Assembly: GCF_905220975.1 (NCBI RefSeq)
Contig: NZ_CAJNBK010000002.1
Span: forward strand, 186,001-250,000
DNA length: 64,000 nt
Reading direction: 5' to 3'
Origin: Paraburkholderia haematera
GTDB lineage: Bacteria; Pseudomonadota; Gammaproteobacteria; Burkholderiales; Burkholderiaceae
Position 1 is the stretch's first letter; every line of letters starts with the position of its first letter. The notes beneath the pieces are model-generated. The model did no database searches. It was not told the DNA's origin and saw only the letters and a list, made by a program, of their open reading frames with translations. Shown one piece after another: positions 36,384-46,415 of this stretch. The position numbers and the translations under genes were made by a program.

Positions 36384-37976
36384 TTATGACTGTTCGCGCA
36401 GTTTGAAGCGTTGAATCTTGCCGGTAGCGGTTTTCGGCAAATCGTCGACGAACAGGATATCGCGCGGATACTTATGGGGCGCGAGCCGTTCCTTGACGAA
36501 AGCCTTCAACTCATCCGCGAGTATCTCAGACGGCGCGACATCACGCTTTAGCACCACGAACGCGCGGGTCTTGACGAGACCACCGTGATCGACGCCGACC
36601 ACCGCCGCTTCCAGCACCGCGTCGTGCTGCACCAGGACCATTTCCACTTCGACGGGCGATACGTACTGCCCGCTTACTTTCAGCATGTCGTCGCTGCGGC
36701 CCGCATACACGTAGCAGCCGTTCGCAAGACGGCAGTATTTGTCGCCGCTGCGAATCCACTCGCCAAGGAACGTTGCGCGCGATTTCTCGCGATTGCTCCA
36801 GTACATGAGTGCCGCGCTCGGCCCTTTGATAAACAGATCGCCGACTTCTCCGTCGGGCACAGCATGACCCGCTTCGTCGCGCAGCTCGACTTCATAGCCG
36901 GGAACGGGGCGACCCGTGGTGCCGTATTCGACCGCGCCCGCGCGATTCGACAGAAAGATATGCAGCATCTCGGTCGAGCCGATGCCGTCGAGAATTTCGC
37001 AGCCGAAGTGTGCGGTAAAGCGCTCGCCGACTTCGCGCGGCAGCGCTTCGCCCGCCGACGTGCACACGCGCATGGCGACGTCGGCGCGCGCGGGCAGGTT
37101 GGGCGAGACGAGCATGTTCGCGTAGAGCGTCGGCACGCCGTAAAAAATGGTCGGGCGATGCCGCACGAGGCGCGTGAAAATGGCATCGGCGGTGGGACGC
37201 TCGGCCATCAACACGGCCGTGGCGCCGACTGAAAGCGGGAAGGTCAGACCATTACCCAGACCGTACGCAAAGAACAATTTGGCCGCCGAGAACACCACGT
37301 CGCTTTCGACGATGCCAAGAACCGGCTTCGCGTACAACTCAGCGGTCCAGTATAGATTCGCGTGCGTGTGGACGGTGCCTTTCGGTTTGCCGGTCGAGCC
37401 CGATGAATACAGCCAGAACGCGATGTCGTCGCAACCTGTTGTTTGCGCCTTGATGGCCGGCGTGGCCGCATCGATCAGATCTTTAAGCAACGGCGCCGTC
37501 AAAGGCTCGCCTTCAGGCGGCTGCGAGACAATCAACTGGCAACCGTCATGTTCGGCGGTATCCATCGCCTGCGTGACGTTCGGCAGCAACGCGCCCGATG
37601 CGATCACGGCGCGCGCGTGGCTGTGCGTCAGCATGTACACATAGTCGGCAGGGGTAAGCAGCGTGTTCGCGACAACCGGCACGACGCCCGCATAAAGCGC
37701 GCCGAGAAAAGCGACCGGCAGTTCGACGGTATCGACCATCACCAGCAGCACGCGTTCTTCCGGATGTACGCCGAGTGTGCGCAATGCACTCGCGAAACGC
37801 CGGGCCCGGTCTTCGAGTTCGCCGTAAGTGGTGCTGCCGGTGTCGTCGATATAAGCGGTTTTGCCGGCGCGCGATTCATTCAGGTGAAACAGGTAGGCCG
37901 CGAAATTGTATACCGCGGGCGGCGGTTCGACCGTCGCGGCGGGCTGACTCGCAGCCGGTTCCAGCAAGGCTTCCAT
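36384..37976 (-). CDS. bclA: Benzoate-CoA ligase
   Basis: 530 residues, adenylate-forming superfamily. The P-loop-like motif is YSSGSTGKPKGTVH, the A8 hinge region GRSDDMLKVSGQYVSPVEVE, and the C-terminal catalytic lysine is in PKTATGKIQRFKLR. It activates benzoate with ATP and CoA to benzoyl-CoA, the first step of the box pathway. The assignment to benzoate is strengthened by boxA, boxB, boxC, boxD and boxR nearby. GGAGGAGACAT precedes the ATG. Confidence 0.94.
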   Translation of the reverse strand: MEALLEPAASQPAATVEPPPAVYNFAAYLFHLNESRAGKTAYIDDTGSTTYGELEDRARRFASALRTLGVHPEERVLLVMVDTVELPVAFLGALYAGVVPVVANTLLTPADYVYMLTHSHARAVIASGALLPNVTQAMDTAEHDGCQLIVSQPPEGEPLTAPLLKDLIDAATPAIKAQTTGCDDIAFWLYSSGSTGKPKGTVHTHANLYWTAELYAKPVLGIVESDVVFSAAKLFFAYGLGNGLTFPLSVGATAVLMAERPTADAIFTRLVRHRPTIFYGVPTLYANMLVSPNLPARADVAMRVCTSAGEALPREVGERFTAHFGCEILDGIGSTEMLHIFLSNRAGAVEYGTTGRPVPGYEVELRDEAGHAVPDGEVGDLFIKGPSAALMYWSNREKSRATFLGEWIRSGDKYCRLANGCYVYAGRSDDMLKVSGQYVSPVEVEMVLVQHDAVLEAAVVGVDHGGLVKTRAFVVLKRDVAPSEILADELKAFVKERLAPHKYPRDILFVDDLPKTATGKIQRFKLREQS

Positions 37977-38071
37977 ATGTCTCCTCCATCGGGTGGGGGC
38001 GGTCCGGCGCTTATGTGCTCATGATCCGCTCGATGCTTATTGTCTGATTGCCAGATGCCTGTCCTGAGTCG

Positions 38072-39670
38072 CTATGCTGCGGGCAAATGCGTGGTTTGCG
38101 TCAGGGCGTCGAGCGCGGCGCTCGATGCCTGAACGGCCGAGCGCCTGTGATAGAAACCCAGTGCACGCAGGCCGCCGAGTTCTTCGCCGCCACCTGCGCG
38201 GCCCGGCCCGCCATGCAGCGACATCGGCATCACGTTGCCGTGGCCGGTCTGACTCTGCTGCACGGAAGGCGAGATTGCGTGGACACGTCCGTGCGAATCG
38301 GCAAGTTCCAGTGCGAGCTTGCCGAGATGGGCGTCGTCGTTCGAATAGATGGACGCGACGAGCGATCCCTGGCCGCGTCGTGCGAGTGCAATTGCGTGCG
38401 CTTCGGGAAGGGTGCTGTTTGCGGCAGCGGCGACGCGATACGGCGCCACGGTTGCCACCGGTCCAAACACTTCGACGTCGTGCAGCAGCGTTGCGCTATC
38501 GGGATCGTTGACCACGAACAGATGCGGCGCGATGCAAGCCGCAATCGTTGCGTCCGCATCGACAAGCGGCGCGGCCGAGCCGTCGAACGCGAGCACCGCT
38601 TCCTCGCGCAATGCGGCGATGCCGGCCTCCACGTTCTCGTACTGCTCGCGGCTCACAAGCGAACCCATGCGCACGGTTTCGTTGCGCGGATTGCCGATGG
38701 TGATTTTCGCGAGCCTGGCTTTCAGTGCATCCAGCACCGCTTCGAGCGATTTTTCCGGCACGAACGCGCGGCGGATCGCCGTGCATTTCTGACCGGATTT
38801 CACGGTCATTTCCCGCACCACCTCCTTGATAAACAGTTCGAAGGCGGGGGTATCGGGTGTCGCGTCCGCACAGAGAATGGCGCTGTTGAGACTGTCGGCT
38901 TCGACATTCAGACGCGCGCCGTGCTCGACGAAAGCCGGATGCGCGCTCAATGTTGCGGCGGTTTGCGCGGAGCCGGTGAAGGACACGACGTCGAATGTCT
39001 GAATCTGATCGAGCAGGCCCGCGGAACTGCCGCAGATGACGGATAGCGCGCCGGGCGGAAGAATGCCTGCGTCGACCACGTCGGCCACCATGCGTTGCGT
39101 GAGCCACGCCGTCGCCGTGGCGGGTTTGATGATAACGGGCACACCGGATAACAGCGCGGGCGCCGCTTTCTCCCACAGGCCCCACGACGGGAAATTGAAC
39201 GCGTTGATGAAGAGCGCGACGCCGCGTGTCGGCGTGAGCACGTGCTGCACGCTGAACGATTGGTCCTTGCTCAACGATACGGCGTTGCCCTCGCGTAGCG
39301 CATGCGCGTCGCCGAGCGACGCGCCGAGTTTCGCGTAGTACGAGAGCGTGAAAATTCCACCGTCGATGTCGACCGCCGAATCGTTGCGCGTGGTGCCCGA
39401 GTTCGCGGTCGCGATCGCGTAGTAGTCGTCGCGTTTCGCCTGCAGCAGTTTGACGATATCGGTCAGACGGGCGGCGCGCTGCGCATAGGTGAGCGCACGC
39501 AAAGCGGTGCCGCCTGCTTCTCGAGCAAAGTCGAATGCGCGGGTGAGATCCAGGCCCTGGCTCGACACGCGCACGAGGGCTTCGCCGGTGACCGGGTCGG
39601 TGAGCGTCACGCCTTCACCTTCGCCCGCGACCCACTGGCCTGAAACGTAGTTTTTCAATAGTTCGGTCAT
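38072..39670 (-). CDS. boxD: 3,4-dehydroadipyl-CoA semialdehyde dehydrogenase (BoxD)
   Basis: 532 residues from the ATG at 39670 (MTELLKNYVSGQWVAGEG); an upstream extension to 39988 is out-of-family. It is an aldehyde dehydrogenase with the catalytic cysteine in GQKCTAIRRAF and a cofactor region around FSFTGSAQTAATL. The enzyme oxidises the semialdehyde made by BoxC to 3,4-dehydroadipyl-CoA, with NADP. It lies between the DUF4863-type gene and the ligase, all on one strand. Confidence 0.93.
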   Translation of the reverse strand: MTELLKNYVSGQWVAGEGEGVTLTDPVTGEALVRVSSQGLDLTRAFDFAREAGGTALRALTYAQRAARLTDIVKLLQAKRDDYYAIATANSGTTRNDSAVDIDGGIFTLSYYAKLGASLGDAHALREGNAVSLSKDQSFSVQHVLTPTRGVALFINAFNFPSWGLWEKAAPALLSGVPVIIKPATATAWLTQRMVADVVDAGILPPGALSVICGSSAGLLDQIQTFDVVSFTGSAQTAATLSAHPAFVEHGARLNVEADSLNSAILCADATPDTPAFELFIKEVVREMTVKSGQKCTAIRRAFVPEKSLEAVLDALKARLAKITIGNPRNETVRMGSLVSREQYENVEAGIAALREEAVLAFDGSAAPLVDADATIAACIAPHLFVVNDPDSATLLHDVEVFGPVATVAPYRVAAAANSTLPEAHAIALARRGQGSLVASIYSNDDAHLGKLALELADSHGRVHAISPSVQQSQTGHGNVMPMSLHGGPGRAGGGEELGGLRALGFYHRRSAVQASSAALDALTQTTHLPAA

Positions 39671-39678
39671 AGCGAGTC

Positions 39679-40158
39679 TCAGGCGGAAGGTGGGGAGGCG
39701 GTGAATTCGATAGCGCCTTGCGGCAGCAGATACAGCACCAGCGCCTGCCCATTCGCGACGGTCGGGCGATGCGCGCTGCCGGGGCCGTATACACACCAGC
39801 CGGCCGGATGACCGTCGAAGGTGGCGCCCTCGGTGAGGGGCATGATCAGATCGATTTCGCCGTTCGGGTGAACGTGATGCGGACCGGCAATATCCTTCAT
39901 ATCGACCACGTCGACGGAAAAACCGTGGGTGTCCGGTAACGCCTTGTAGATGCGGCCGTAGCGAATGCCGCCGCTTTCGCGGTTGCACAGCCAGCCTTCG
40001 GCCACGCCGGTGCGGCAGGCATTCGCCAGATCGCGGAAGGTCGCGCTATCGGCGGGATACGTGTCGTTGAGCCACGTGGCCAGCGTGCCGTCGAGCGTCC
40101 GGCCGGCGAGTTGCTCAGTCACGCCCGCAATCAGGCGTTGAAAGTCATGGGGGGACAT
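39679..40158 (-). CDS. DUF4863-family protein of the box cluster
   Basis: 159 residues from the ATG at 40158, with GGAGG seven bases upstream. The central GPHHVHPNGEIDLIMPL looks like a cupin-type metal-binding segment with spaced histidines and a glutamate, followed by GWCVYGPGSAHRPTV. The gene is the first of the left box arm and ends 8 bases before boxD. Proteins of this family recur beside box genes, and their role has not been established. A small cupin enzyme or a stabiliser of pathway intermediates would fit. Confidence 0.75.
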   Translation of the reverse strand: MSPHDFQRLIAGVTEQLAGRTLDGTLATWLNDTYPADSATFRDLANACRTGVAEGWLCNRESGGIRYGRIYKALPDTHGFSVDVVDMKDIAGPHHVHPNGEIDLIMPLTEGATFDGHPAGWCVYGPGSAHRPTVANGQALVLYLLPQGAIEFTASPPSA

Positions 40159-40283
40159 GCGAGCCTCCAGATCGGCGCGCGCACGCACGTTAGTTCATGC
40201 GTGTCGTTGCACCATTTCCGTGACGCTGCCGAAAAACCTCGACAGCGTTTGTTATTGGATCAATATTTGGCGAAAATTAACCG

Positions 40284-40312
40284 TTCACTCTGCACCTGTC
40301 AAGCACTATAGT
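40284..40312 (+). promoter_or_regulatory. Probable boxR promoter with TGCA element
   Basis: TTCACT (40284-40289), a 17-base spacer and TATAGT (40307-40312) precede the boxR start by 30 bases. A TGCA word lies in the spacer at 40291 and another at 40208. TGCA repeats are the recognition core reported for BzdR/BoxR regulators, so autoregulation is likely. Confidence 0.55.
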
Positions 40313-40342
40313 ACATGTAACGTATTCAAGAGGCAGTTAAAC

Positions 40343-41341
40343 ATGAACCAAAATTACTCTCCCGCGCCTCTGGATGATCCAGCCGACGAGGACGCAAGCC
40401 GCGCTGCGAGCCGGGCCGACAGCGGGACCGAGCGTGCGGCGGAGCGCGGCGGCGAGCGCGATCCGTTTCTGACGGCAATGGGCGATCGCGTGCGCCTGCT
40501 GCGCGCGCGCCGCGGCATGACGCGCAAAACGCTGGCAACTGAAACCGGTTTGTCGGAGCGTCATCTGGCGAATCTGGAATCGGGCGTGGGCAACGCGTCG
40601 GTGCTGGTGCTGCGGCAGATCGCGGCGACGCTGAACTGCTCGCTAGCCGAAGTGATCGGCGACGAAACCACCGCCTCGGCCGAGTGGCTGTTGATTCGCG
40701 AACTGCTGCAAGGGCGCGACCAGGCGGCATTGCAGCGCGCCCGCGTGGCGCTTGCCGAGATGTTCGCGCAAGCGCCGCGCGACCCGCATCGCAAGGACCG
40801 GATTGCGCTGATCGGCTTGCGCGGGGCCGGCAAGTCGACCTTTGGGCGGATGCTCGCGCAGGAGCGCAAGGTGCCGTTCGTTGAACTCACGCGCGTGATC
40901 GAGCAACTCGCCGGCTGCCCGCCGTCGGAGATTCATTCCCTCTATGGCGCAAGCGCATACCGGCGCTATGAGCACCGCGCGCTCGAGGCGGTGATTCAGG
41001 AGCACGAGCGAGCCGTGATCGCGTCGCCGGGCGGGCTGGTGTCGGAGTCGGGCACCTTTAACGCGCTGCTGTCGCACTGTTTCACCGTCTGGCTGCAAGC
41101 CACGCCGGAAGAGCATATGCGCCGGGTCGTCGCGCAAGGCGACCTGCGGCCGATGTCCGGCAATAAAGAAGCAATGGACGACCTCAAGCGCATCCTGGCG
41201 GGGCGCAGCGAACTGTACGGCCGCGCCGACATGACCTTCGACACTAGCGAAAAAACCTTGGCCGACGCCTACTTGCAGTTGCGTGACCGGCTTGCCGCAA
41301 GGCTCGCGGCCGAATCGCCGGACGACGCAAGGGTGAGCTGA
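40343..41341 (+). CDS. boxR: BoxR/BzdR-type regulator: XRE helix-turn-helix fused to shikimate kinase-like domain
   Basis: 332 residues. A charged N-terminal tail (about 1-42) is followed by an XRE helix-turn-helix (about 46-106; MTRKTLATETGLSERHLANLE), a linker, and a shikimate kinase-like domain (about 152-320) with Walker A GLRGAGKS (158-165). In BzdR and BoxR this domain binds benzoyl-CoA and releases repression. The gene sits between the two divergent arms of the box cluster. AAGAGG lies ten bases before the ATG. Confidence 0.93.
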   Translation: MNQNYSPAPLDDPADEDASRAASRADSGTERAAERGGERDPFLTAMGDRVRLLRARRGMTRKTLATETGLSERHLANLESGVGNASVLVLRQIAATLNCSLAEVIGDETTASAEWLLIRELLQGRDQAALQRARVALAEMFAQAPRDPHRKDRIALIGLRGAGKSTFGRMLAQERKVPFVELTRVIEQLAGCPPSEIHSLYGASAYRRYEHRALEAVIQEHERAVIASPGGLVSESGTFNALLSHCFTVWLQATPEEHMRRVVAQGDLRPMSGNKEAMDDLKRILAGRSELYGRADMTFDTSEKTLADAYLQLRDRLAARLAAESPDDARVS

Positions 41342-41375
41342 ACTGCAGTGGGAGCCTAGGGTTTACTATAAAACA

Positions 41376-41435
41376 TGCATTAAAGTGCTTTACATGGGGA
41401 TGACGATGCACTATTGTTCAAAAACAAGTTTTGCA
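41376..41435 (+). promoter_or_regulatory. boxCBA promoter and TGCA repeats
   Basis: TTTACA (41389-41394), a 17-base spacer and TATTGT (41412-41417) form a plausible promoter 46 bases before boxC. TGCA occurs at 41376, 41407 and 41432, bracketing and overlapping it, as expected for a BoxR-repressed promoter. Confidence 0.55.
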
Positions 41436-41463
41436 TCGTCCAGGTCCAGTCAGGAGACGCCCC

Positions 41464-43134
41464 ATGTCCGCAGCAGAAACCGCAGTCGCACCGGTCGATT
41501 ACCGCACCGATCCCTCGCAGTACAAGCATTGGAAGCTGAGTTTCAACGGTCCCGTTGCGACCCTCGGCATCGATATCGCCGAGGACGGTGGCATCCGTGA
41601 CGGCTACAAGCTGAAGCTGAATTCGTACGACCTTGGCGTCGACATCGAATTGCACGACGCGATACAGCGCATCCGCTTCGAGCATCCCGAAGTCAGAACG
41701 GTGGTGCTGACGAGCCTGAAAGACCGCGTGTTCTGCTCGGGCGCGAACATCTTCATGCTGGGTCTGTCCACGCATGCGTGGAAGGTCAACTTCTGCAAGT
41801 TCACCAATGAAACGCGCAACGGTCTCGAAGACTCGTCGCGTCATTCAGGTCTGAAGTTTCTCGCTGCCGTGAACGGTGCGTGCGCCGGCGGCGGTTACGA
41901 ACTCGCGCTCGCTTGCGACGAAATCTATCTGGTGGATGACCGCTCGTCGTCGGTATCGCTGCCGGAAGTGCCGCTGCTGGGCGTGCTGCCGGGTACGGGC
42001 GGCCTCACGCGCGTGACCGATAAGCGCAAGGTGCGTCACGATCGTGCGGACATCTTCTGCACGGTGGTGGAAGGCATTCGTGGCGAGCGGGCGAAAGCAT
42101 GGCGTCTCGTGGATGAAGTCGTGAAGCCGAATCAGTTCGATCAGACGATTCAGGCACGCGCGCTCGAACTCGCCGAACAAAGCGATCGCCCGTCGAATGC
42201 ACAAGGCGTGGTGCTCACGCGTATCGAACGCACCAACCGCGAAGACGGCCTGACTTATAAAACGCTCGACATTACGATCGATCGTGCGAAGCGCATCGCC
42301 ACTTTCACGGCTAAAGCCCCAGAAGCCGCGCAACCCACGGAGATCGATGCGATCGTCGCCGCCGGCACGGGCTGGTGGCCGCTGCAGTTCGCCCGCGAAC
42401 TCGACGACGCGATCCTGTCGATGCGCACCAACGAGCTCGACGTCGGCACCTGGGTCTTCAAGACCGAAGGCGACGCCCGCAACCTGCTCGCCGCCGACGC
42501 CACGCTCATCGAGCACAAGGACCACTGGTTCGTGCGCGAGACCATTGGCCTCCTGCGCCGCACGCTGGCGCGTATCGACGTGTCGTCGCGTTCGCTGTTC
42601 GCGCTGATCGAGCCGGGCTCGTGCTTTGCCGGCACCTTCGCGGAACTCGCGTTCGCCGCCGACCGCAGCTATATGGCCGCACTGCCGAGCAACGAAGACG
42701 AAGAACCGGTGATCACGCTGTCGGAAGTCAACTTCGGTCTTTATCCGATGGTCACGCATCAATCGCGCCTCGCTCGCCGCTTCTATGAAGAAGTCGAACC
42801 GCTCGACGCGGTGCGCTCGAAAATCGGCCAGGCAATCAAGCCTGTTGAAGCCGAGCGCCTGGGTCTCGTGACCGCGTCGCCCGACGATATCGATTGGGCC
42901 GACGAAATTCGCATCGCGCTCGAAGAACGCGCGGCCATGTCGCCGGATGCATTGACCGGACTGGAAGCGAATCTGCGCTTCAACGGCCCGGAAACGATGG
43001 AGACGCGGATTTTCGGGCGTCTCACCGCCTGGCAGAACTGGATTTTCAACCGGCCGAACGCAGTGGGCGAGAAGGGCGCGCTCAAGGTGTACGGCAAGGG
43101 CAGCAAGGCGCAATTCGACGTCTCGCGCGTCTGA
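41464..43134 (+). CDS. boxC: Benzoyl-CoA-dihydrodiol lyase (BoxC)
   Basis: 556 residues, a long crotonase-superfamily protein with two related halves. The first half contains CSGANIFMLGL and NGACAGGGYELALACDEIYLVDD, the oxyanion-hole and active-site region. BoxC hydrolytically opens the 2,3-epoxybenzoyl-CoA ring to 3,4-dehydroadipyl-CoA semialdehyde and formate. Start chosen at the ATG at 41464 behind CAGGAGACGCCCC. First gene of the boxC-boxB-boxA operon. Confidence 0.95.
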   Translation: MSAAETAVAPVDYRTDPSQYKHWKLSFNGPVATLGIDIAEDGGIRDGYKLKLNSYDLGVDIELHDAIQRIRFEHPEVRTVVLTSLKDRVFCSGANIFMLGLSTHAWKVNFCKFTNETRNGLEDSSRHSGLKFLAAVNGACAGGGYELALACDEIYLVDDRSSSVSLPEVPLLGVLPGTGGLTRVTDKRKVRHDRADIFCTVVEGIRGERAKAWRLVDEVVKPNQFDQTIQARALELAEQSDRPSNAQGVVLTRIERTNREDGLTYKTLDITIDRAKRIATFTAKAPEAAQPTEIDAIVAAGTGWWPLQFARELDDAILSMRTNELDVGTWVFKTEGDARNLLAADATLIEHKDHWFVRETIGLLRRTLARIDVSSRSLFALIEPGSCFAGTFAELAFAADRSYMAALPSNEDEEPVITLSEVNFGLYPMVTHQSRLARRFYEEVEPLDAVRSKIGQAIKPVEAERLGLVTASPDDIDWADEIRIALEERAAMSPDALTGLEANLRFNGPETMETRIFGRLTAWQNWIFNRPNAVGEKGALKVYGKGSKAQFDVSRV

Positions 43135-43231
43135 TTCTTTTCGACGCGATGCGACGTAACTGAAAGCGACGCCATCTGCCTGATACGCGCCTCTCATCCG
43201 CAAGCTCTGTATTCCGACCCAGGAACCGACC

Positions 43232-44659
43232 ATGTCAACGATCAACTACAGCGAAAAGATTCCGAACAACGTCAACCTCGCCGACGACCGCGCGCTGCAA
43301 CGCGCACTCGAACAATGGCAGCCGAATTTTCTGGCGTGGTGGGGCGATATGGGCCCGGAAGGCTCGCATGGCTATGACGTGTATCTGCGTACGGCAGTGA
43401 GCGTCGACGCCGGCGGCTGGGCGCATTTCGACCACGTGAAGATGCCGGACTATCGCTGGGGCATTTTCCTCACGCCCGGCGAGCAGGACCGCAAGATTCA
43501 TTTCGGCGAGCACAAGGGTGAGGCCGCCTGGCAGGACGTGCCCGGCGAGCATCGTGCGAATCTGCGCCGCATTATCGTGACGCAAGGCGATACCGAACCG
43601 GCTTCTGTCGAGCAGCAACGGCATCTGGGTTTGACCGCACCCTCGATGTACGACCTGCGCAACCTGTTTCAGGTGAACGTGGAAGAAGGCCGCCACTTGT
43701 GGGCGATGGTGTACCTGCTGCACCGCTATTTCGGCCGCGATGGCCGTGAGGAAGCCGAAGCACTGCTCGGCCGCCGTTCGGGCGACGAAGACAATCCGCG
43801 CATTCTCGGCGCCTTCAACGAGAAAACGCCGGACTGGCTCGCGTTCTACATGTTCACGTACTTTACCGACCGCGACGGTAAGTTCCAGTTGTCGGCGCTT
43901 GCCGAGTCGGGTTTCGATCCGCTTGCGCGCACCACGAAGTTCATGCTGACCGAAGAAGCGCATCACATGTTCGTCGGCGAATCGGGCGTGTCGCGCGTGA
44001 TCCAGCGCACCGCGCAGGTGATGAACGAACTGGGCACGGACGACGTCGCGAAGATTCGCGCGGCCGGCGTGATCGATCTGCCGACCATCCAGCGCTATCT
44101 GAACTTCCATTACGCGGTGACGATCGATCTGTTCGGCGCCGATCATTCTTCGAATGCGGCCACGTTCTATAGCTCGGGCCTGAAGGGCCGTTACGAAGAG
44201 AACAAGCGCGACGACGATCATCAATTGAACGGTCAAAGCTACAAGCTGCTCGACGTGCAGGACGGCAAACTGGTCGAGCGCGAAGTGCCGATGCTCAACG
44301 CCATGAATGAAGTGCTGCGTGACGACTATATTAAAGATTCGGTGGCGGGTGTCGGCCGCTGGAACAAGGTGCTCGAGAAGGCCGGCATCGATTTCCGCAT
44401 GACGGTGCCGCATAAAGCGTTCAATCGCCAGATCGGCACGTTTGCGGGTACCCGTGTGTCGCCGGACGGCCGCGTGATCAGCGAAACCGAATGGGCCGCC
44501 AATGAAGCGAAGTGGCTCGCCACGCCGGAAGACCGTGCGTACGTTGCCTCGCTGATGGGCCGCGTCACCGAACCCGGCAAGTTCGCGAACTGGATTGCGC
44601 CGCCGGCCATGGGCGTGAACCGTCAGCCGGTCGATTTCGAGTACGTGCGCTTTAACTGA
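43232..44659 (+). CDS. boxB: Benzoyl-CoA 2,3-epoxidase, oxygenase subunit (BoxB)
   Basis: 475 residues, class I di-iron oxygenase. Iron ligands are visible in two ExxH motifs: EEGRH (E152, H155) and [12 protein letters not shown] further on. BoxB inserts one oxygen atom of O2 into benzoyl-CoA to give the 2,3-epoxide, using electrons from BoxA. It lies between boxC (97 bases) and boxA (65 bases) on the same strand. Confidence 0.96.
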   Translation: MSTINYSEKIPNNVNLADDRALQRALEQWQPNFLAWWGDMGPEGSHGYDVYLRTAVSVDAGGWAHFDHVKMPDYRWGIFLTPGEQDRKIHFGEHKGEAAWQDVPGEHRANLRRIIVTQGDTEPASVEQQRHLGLTAPSMYDLRNLFQVNVEEGRHLWAMVYLLHRYFGRDGREEAEALLGRRSGDEDNPRILGAFNEKTPDWLAFYMFTYFTDRDGKFQLSALAESGFDPLARTTKFMLTEEAHHMFVGESGVSRVIQRTAQVMNELGTDDVAKIRAAGVIDLPTIQRYLNFHYAVTIDLFGADHSSNAATFYSSGLKGRYEENKRDDDHQLNGQSYKLLDVQDGKLVEREVPMLNAMNEVLRDDYIKDSVAGVGRWNKVLEKAGIDFRMTVPHKAFNRQIGTFAGTRVSPDGRVISETEWAANEAKWLATPEDRAYVASLMGRVTEPGKFANWIAPPAMGVNRQPVDFEYVRFN

Positions 44660-44724
44660 GTACGGCGATTAAAATCGTGTGGCGTGCGGCGTCGTATTCG
44701 CGCGAATATAGGGTGGAGGAAGTC

Positions 44725-45966
44725 ATGAACGGCCCAGTATCGATCGAAGTTCTCAGGCAGCATCTGATCGATCCGGAAATCTGCATTCGCTGCAACACCT
44801 GCGAAGAGACTTGCCCGGTCGATGCGATCACGCACGACGAGAATAATTACGTGGTCAAGGCGGATGTGTGCAACGGCTGCATGGCATGCGTGCCGCCGTG
44901 TCCGACCGGCGCGATCGATAACTGGCGCACGGTGCTGAAGGCCGATGCCTATCCCATCGAAGAGCAGTTCAAATGGGACGTGCTGCCGGAGCAGAACACG
45001 ATGGCTGTGCCGGCGGTTGCCGAAGAGGCGGCAGCGGGATCGTCAGGCGATACGCCGGCCGAGGCAAGCGGTATTGAAGTCGATACCGTGCGTGGCTCGG
45101 TCGTGCCGCCGTGGTCCGCGGCGAAGCCGTACGTGAATCTCTACACGCACAAGGCGCCGACCACCGCGACCGTGGTCGGCAACTACCGGCTCACCGACGG
45201 CTCGACCGATAGCGACATTCATCACATCGTGCTCGATTTCGGTTCGATGCCTTTCCCCGTGCTGGAGGGTCAGTCGATCGGCATCCTGCCACCGGGTGAG
45301 ACCGCGGATGGCCGCACGCATCACGCGCGGCAGTATTCGATTGCGAGCCCGCGCGACGGCGAACGGCCCGGCTATAACAACGTTTCTCTCACTGTAAAGC
45401 GCGTTGCGCAGCAGCACGGCGACGTGCTCGACGGGATCTGCTCGAACTATCTGTGCGATCTGAAGAAAGGCGACGTGGTGAGCGTGATCGGCCCGTTCGG
45501 CGGCACCTTCCTGATGCCGAATCATCCGAACTCGCATCTGCTGATGATTTGCACCGGCACCGGCTCGGCACCGATGCGCGCGATGACCGAGTATCGCAGG
45601 CGGCGGCGTCTGAAAGGCGCGACCGGCAAGCTGATGCTGTTCTTCGGCGCGCGGACGAAAGAAGAGTTGCCGTACTTCGGGCCGCTGACAAATCTGCCCA
45701 AGGATTTCATCGACACGAATCTGGCGTTTTCACGCACGCCGGGTCAGCCGAAGCGCTACGTGCAGGACGCGATGCGTGAACGCGCGGTCGATGTCGCGCA
45801 CATGCTGAAGGACGACAACACGCATATCTACGTGTGCGGCTTGAAGGGTATGGAAGACGGCGTGCTGCAGGCGCTCAAGGAAATCGGCGAACAGCACCAG
45901 CTCGACTGGGAGGCATTGTGGTTGAAGCTGAAGCGGGAAGGGCGGCTGCATCTGGAGACGTATTGA
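44725..45966 (+). CDS. boxA: Benzoyl-CoA 2,3-epoxidase, reductase subunit (BoxA)
   Basis: 413 residues from the ATG at 44725, with GGAGGAAGTC upstream. Two [4Fe-4S] ferredoxin motifs lie at the N-terminus ([12 protein letters not shown], then [12 protein letters not shown]). They are followed by a ferredoxin-NADP reductase domain with an FAD site near [14 protein letters not shown] and the NAD(P) motif [13 protein letters not shown]. It passes electrons from NADPH to BoxB. Last gene of the operon, followed by a strong terminator. Confidence 0.96.
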   Translation: MNGPVSIEVLRQHLIDPEICIRCNTCEETCPVDAITHDENNYVVKADVCNGCMACVPPCPTGAIDNWRTVLKADAYPIEEQFKWDVLPEQNTMAVPAVAEEAAAGSSGDTPAEASGIEVDTVRGSVVPPWSAAKPYVNLYTHKAPTTATVVGNYRLTDGSTDSDIHHIVLDFGSMPFPVLEGQSIGILPPGETADGRTHHARQYSIASPRDGERPGYNNVSLTVKRVAQQHGDVLDGICSNYLCDLKKGDVVSVIGPFGGTFLMPNHPNSHLLMICTGTGSAPMRAMTEYRRRRRLKGATGKLMLFFGARTKEELPYFGPLTNLPKDFIDTNLAFSRTPGQPKRYVQDAMRERAVDVAHMLKDDNTHIYVCGLKGMEDGVLQALKEIGEQHQLDWEALWLKLKREGRLHLETY

Positions 45967-45990
45967 ACGGCTAGCGTCCGGCCGGGAGCA

Positions 45991-46020
45991 GGCCCGCATG
46001 CATGCGGGCCAGTCGGTTTT
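45991..46020 (+). terminator. Terminator after boxA
   Basis: GGCCCGCATGCATGCGGGCC (45991-46010) is a perfect 20-bp palindrome that folds into a GC-rich stem, followed by AGTCGGTTTT. It separates the box operon from the convergent toxin-antitoxin genes. Confidence 0.8.
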
Positions 46021-46415
46021 CACCAGACCGTTTTAACGTGCGGATACGCGCGAATTTTCTCGTCTTTTGTCACTAGCGGTACGGCAAACTTGCGTGCGGT
46101 CGCGACGATCATCCTGTCGGCGGGATCCTTATGGAACTCGCCGGGAAGATCGACGGACTTCGTTGCGATTTCCACATCGACTGGTACGAAACGCACCGTT
46201 TCGATGGCCGAGACGGTGGCGAGCCAACTGCTGACATCCATCGAGAGTAGGAGCCTTTCTCGCTCCACCAGCATGGCTATTTCCCACGCAGAAATAGCCG
46301 ACACGAGGATTTCCCCGCCGGCCATTTCGTGCGCGATGGCAGTCTTTGCTTTCTTGCTCAACGTCGGATCGCCGGTGACCCACCAGACCAGTGTATGGGT
46401 ATCCAGAACAATCAC
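46020..46415 (-). CDS. PIN-domain toxin, VapC type
   Basis: 131 residues. PIN-domain acidic residues appear in place: D5 (MIVLDTHTLVWW), the E of SAWEIAML, and DPADRMIVATA with a final D in VTKDEKI. VapC toxins are RNases, often cleaving tRNA. The gene overlaps the upstream antitoxin by four bases (ATGA), the usual arrangement. Confidence 0.92.
   Translation of the reverse strand: MIVLDTHTLVWWVTGDPTLSKKAKTAIAHEMAGGEILVSAISAWEIAMLVERERLLLSMDVSSWLATVSAIETVRFVPVDVEIATKSVDLPGEFHKDPADRMIVATARKFAVPLVTKDEKIRAYPHVKTVW

Noticed and set aside
38072..39988. Long version of boxD with a 106-residue N-terminal extension
   Set aside because: The extension is antisense to the DUF4863-type gene and out of family; ATG at 39670 gives the expected 532 residues.
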